A stretch of DNA of 8,066 nt from a bacterium (GTDB lineage: Bacteria; Babelota; Babeliae; Babelales; RVW-14), in the NCBI GenBank assembly GCA_023249955.1, contig JAHFBR010000026.1, positions 2,158 through 10,223 on the forward strand. Direction: 5' to 3'. The notes under the pieces were generated by a model that had not been told where the DNA came from, made no database searches, and saw nothing but the letters and a program-made list of their open reading frames with translations. Positions 6,347-8,066 of the stretch are shown here, piece after piece (positions within the stretch are counted from its first letter, which is position 1; each line of letters opens with the position of its first letter). The position numbers and the translations under genes were made by a program.

Positions 6347-7286
6347 CGATTCAGAGGAAACATTATCAGAAGACGAATTCGGAGAAGAGGTTTCTGAAGA
6401 GACGCTCGCATTAATAGATGCAATGATGGTAGAAGACCTTGATGACGCCCCAGCTGCACCAGCACCACAACCAGGTGAACGTCGTGCCCGTGAGCAAGAT
6501 GTTCAGCAACCAGAACACGATAGGCGCGTCCGCCCTCGTTTGGATGCAGCCAACCCATCAACCCCACTTCGCGATGGATCATGTCCATTCGACTGGCTGG
6601 GTAGAGATGGGCACAGCCTCATTCTCCAACATCTTGGACTAGCTGATCGATTTCTATTAGGTAGAACTTGCAGAGTATTCAAAACAGCATTAAATAATCA
6701 CGTTGATCGCCTTAAAGAGGCGATTGCAGCCATCCAAGACCCTGCAGCAGCACTTTTTACTGCTATCGAAAATGGAAATATCGAGCAAGTATGGCTCTTA
6801 GCTTTTCATCACCCAGAATCTAAAACTATTGTGAACTCCCTGCATCCAGCAAAAGCAACTCCCTTGGTCTGTGCGATTGATAAATGCCCAGAAGCTAGCC
6901 TAACCCCAATTGTAAAAATCCTGCTTCAAGCCGGTGCAGATGTTAACGTTCGCGTACACTACCGCTACACTGCGCAAGCATTCCCAAAAGCTCCACTGTA
7001 TATCGCAATGCAAAAAAGTGCAGAACTATCATGGTCTTCAAGGGAAAATAATATAACACGCGTATTGTTGTTGCTTAGAAAAAATCATAATTTGGAGCAC
7101 CTGGACGAGGCCCTTAGGGCGGCAAAACACTTTTCCGGTGCCAACTCTTACTATCGTAGATTCATTCCTCAGCTTGAGGCAGCTCGCACAGAGGCGCCCT
7201 TCGCTAGACAAGTTGTGGCAGGAATTCAATCAGTGATTAGGTCCATCAAGAAAGAGTTTTTGTTAATACCGTCGTACGACATTTAA
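6276..7286 (+). CDS. Secreted F-box-like / ankyrin-repeat protein (candidate host effector)
   Basis: The product has 336 residues. Residues 1-22 are a signal peptide (MNLKNLALLLALSG..., cleavage after VAA). An acidic stretch follows (24-57), then a Pro/Ala linker, then RRVRPR (83-88) as in the upstream gene. Residues 103-139, starting CPFDWLGRDG and ending TCRVFKTAL, fit an F-box-like domain aligned with that of the preceding gene. Residues about 155-275 show ankyrin-like units: ALFTAIENGNIEQV (159-172), ATPLVCAIDKCPE with ILLQAGADVNVRV (194-227), and APLYIAMQK (239-247) with a following helix pair. The C-terminal 60 residues are helical and basic. ATG 6276 is chosen because GGAGG (6266-6270) lies 5 nt upstream; ATG 6273 is too close, and ATG 6264 overlaps the ribosome site. 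The F-box-plus-ankyrin plan resembles known effectors of amoeba-infecting bacteria. No CaaX end is present. SCF recruitment and target binding through ankyrins are inferred. Confidence 0.85.
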   Translation: MNLKNLALLLALSGSFVANVAAMHDSEETLSEDEFGEEVSEETLALIDAMMVEDLDDAPAAPAPQPGERRAREQDVQQPEHDRRVRPRLDAANPSTPLRDGSCPFDWLGRDGHSLILQHLGLADRFLLGRTCRVFKTALNNHVDRLKEAIAAIQDPAAALFTAIENGNIEQVWLLAFHHPESKTIVNSLHPAKATPLVCAIDKCPEASLTPIVKILLQAGADVNVRVHYRYTAQAFPKAPLYIAMQKSAELSWSSRENNITRVLLLLRKNHNLEHLDEALRAAKHFSGANSYYRRFIPQLEAARTEAPFARQVVAGIQSVIRSIKKEFLLIPSYDI

Positions 7287-7315
7287 AGATACAGTAAAAT
7301 TTTATATTATTTTTT

Positions 7316-7396
7316 GGAGGTTATTATGAATTTCAAGAATTTAGCCCTTTTACTCATTATCTCAGGTTGCTTTGTTGCAAACGTTGCGGCAATGCA
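7316..7396 (+). repeat. Duplicated leader cassette, copy 2 (RBS plus signal peptide)
   Basis: This is the second copy of the segment at 6266-6346, with 65 of 71 identical bases from the ATG at 7326. The six differences give N-L-K to N-F-K, A-L to I-I and S15 to C15 in the signal peptide. The downstream mature regions are unrelated. The ribosome site here is identical over 14 bases to that of the gene at 4789. Confidence 0.9.
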
Positions 7397-8066
7397 AGGC
7401 CAACCAGCTAACAATTCAGTTGCTGCTGTTCTACGTGAACGCGCAGCGCGCCTGCAAGGGGCCGCACAACAAGCAGCTGCTGAACATACTCGCCAAGAAA
7501 CTGAACGCAAGGCAGCAGAAGAAGCAGAAGCCGCTCGCAAGGCTCAAGAAGCTATGGCTCAGTTTGAACGCGAACAACAAGCGGCACGCGAAGCTCAAGA
7601 GTTACAAGAAAAAATTGATTTTATGATCGAAATGTGTCAAACCGTTACTACAAAACTTGCAGACGGGACCGCGTTGCTTGAACATGCTCAAACACCCGAA
7701 GAAATCGCTCGTTTGATTAGTGAAACGGTTGAAACATGTCTCGAGTATACCCAGCCGGGATTTATATTTCTTTCGCTAAATGAAGATAAATACCCATCAC
7801 CTGCTTTAGGGCAAGCCGTAGAAGCTGTCCGCGCCGCAATTAATGCGTTTAACGCACAAACAGTTGCTATTTTGGCCCCAGAGACAGAAAATGCTATTCA
7901 GTTTGATGTGATAAACCACAAAGAACTCATAACGAATATCACCCTCTCCTGCACACAGCTCGCAAACCTTATCGGCCAACTGTTTGAATTCGGTAGCGTA
8001 GAAATGGATACGAGTGATGACGAAAAAATTGCAGCTGTACATCAATTTGACTTTGACCAGATAGCA
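7326..8066 (+). CDS. Secreted coiled-coil protein, 3' end cut by window (hypothetical)
   Basis: An open frame of 247 codons runs from ATG 7326 to the last base without a stop, so the gene is partial. GGAGG (7316-7320) lies 5 nt upstream. The signal peptide is nearly that of the previous gene (MNFKNLALLLIISGCFVANV, then AA before M23). I-S-G-C at 12-15 fits a lipobox, so it could be a lipoprotein with Cys15 as anchor, or be cut after VAA. Residues about 34-98 are rich in Ala, Glu, Gln and Arg with heptad-like spacing (RKAAEEAEAARKAQEAMAQF), a long charged coiled coil. Residues 99-247 are likely globular and helical (TPEEIARLISETVETCLEYT; QLANLIGQLFEFG), with three cysteines. No F-box-like CPF domain has appeared by the window edge. 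The family is not recognised. Its position 39 nt after the ankyrin gene suggests co-transcription, though the AT-rich gap (TTTATATTAT) could hold a weak promoter. Confidence 0.82.
   Translation, partial: MNFKNLALLLIISGCFVANVAAMQGQPANNSVAAVLRERAARLQGAAQQAAAEHTRQETERKAAEEAEAARKAQEAMAQFEREQQAAREAQELQEKIDFMIEMCQTVTTKLADGTALLEHAQTPEEIARLISETVETCLEYTQPGFIFLSLNEDKYPSPALGQAVEAVRAAINAFNAQTVAILAPETENAIQFDVINHKELITNITLSCTQLANLIGQLFEFGSVEMDTSDDEKIAAVHQFDFDQIA

Noticed and set aside
7271..7280. Perfect 10-bp palindrome GTCGTACGAC at the 3' end of the ankyrin gene.
   Set aside because: It is inside codons, short enough to occur by chance, and has no second copy or T tract to suggest an operator or terminator.
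7307..7540. Minus-strand Ala/Arg/Cys-rich frame opposite the start of the coiled-coil gene.
   Set aside because: It is a shadow of the Ala/Gln/Arg-rich codons on the plus strand, where the RBS and signal peptide support the real gene.
1..8066. tRNA, rRNA, riboswitch or CRISPR array.
   Set aside because: No cloverleaf, T-box-like leader or regularly spaced repeat was found; the repeats present are palindromic elements and one 81-nt coding duplication.

Overview
This window looks like part of the chromosome of a host-associated bacterium, probably a protist-dependent lineage such as Candidatus Dependentiae (TM6). That placement is an inference from gene content, not from a phylogenetic marker. 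The reasons are several short Sec-signal proteins with no obvious housekeeping role, two of them carrying eukaryote-type F-box-like domains, one with ankyrin-like repeats and one ending in a CaaX-type tetrapeptide (CIIA). The lysS and recJ genes are ordinary bacterial housekeeping genes and show no recoding of stop codons.

Layout. Positions 1-112 hold a strong bidirectional terminator. On the minus strand (724-113) lies a small secreted, Lys/Ala-rich, histone-tail-like protein with its own promoter region. The intergenic stretch 725-1096 carries the divergent promoters and a nested-palindrome repeat (945-1054) in the lysS leader. On the plus strand follow lysS (lysyl-tRNA synthetase, 1097-2599) and recJ (ssDNA exonuclease, from 2596), which overlap by 4 nt if the GTG start is used. 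The gap 4372-4788 contains a second nested-palindrome repeat (4438-4571), a strong terminator (4606-4635) and a good sigma70-type promoter (TTGACA-N16-TAAACT).

From 4789 to the right edge is an accessory cluster of three same-strand secreted proteins, each preceded by a perfect GGAGG. They are an F-box-like/helical-repeat protein with C-terminal CIIA, an F-box-like/ankyrin-like protein, and an Ala/Glu/Gln/Arg coiled-coil protein cut by the window end. Genes two and three begin with almost the same DNA (65 of 71 nt identical over the signal-peptide region) but have unrelated mature parts. Genes one and two share a modular plan: signal peptide, low-complexity linker with RRVRPR, then a CPF-initiated F-box-like domain, then a helical repeat domain.

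The most interesting reading is a small locus of candidate host-directed effectors. They could recruit the host SCF ubiquitin ligase, and one may be anchored in host membranes by prenylation, analogous in plan to Legionella AnkB (F-box, ankyrin, CaaX). Secretion into a host, SKP1 binding and lipidation are all inferred and untested.
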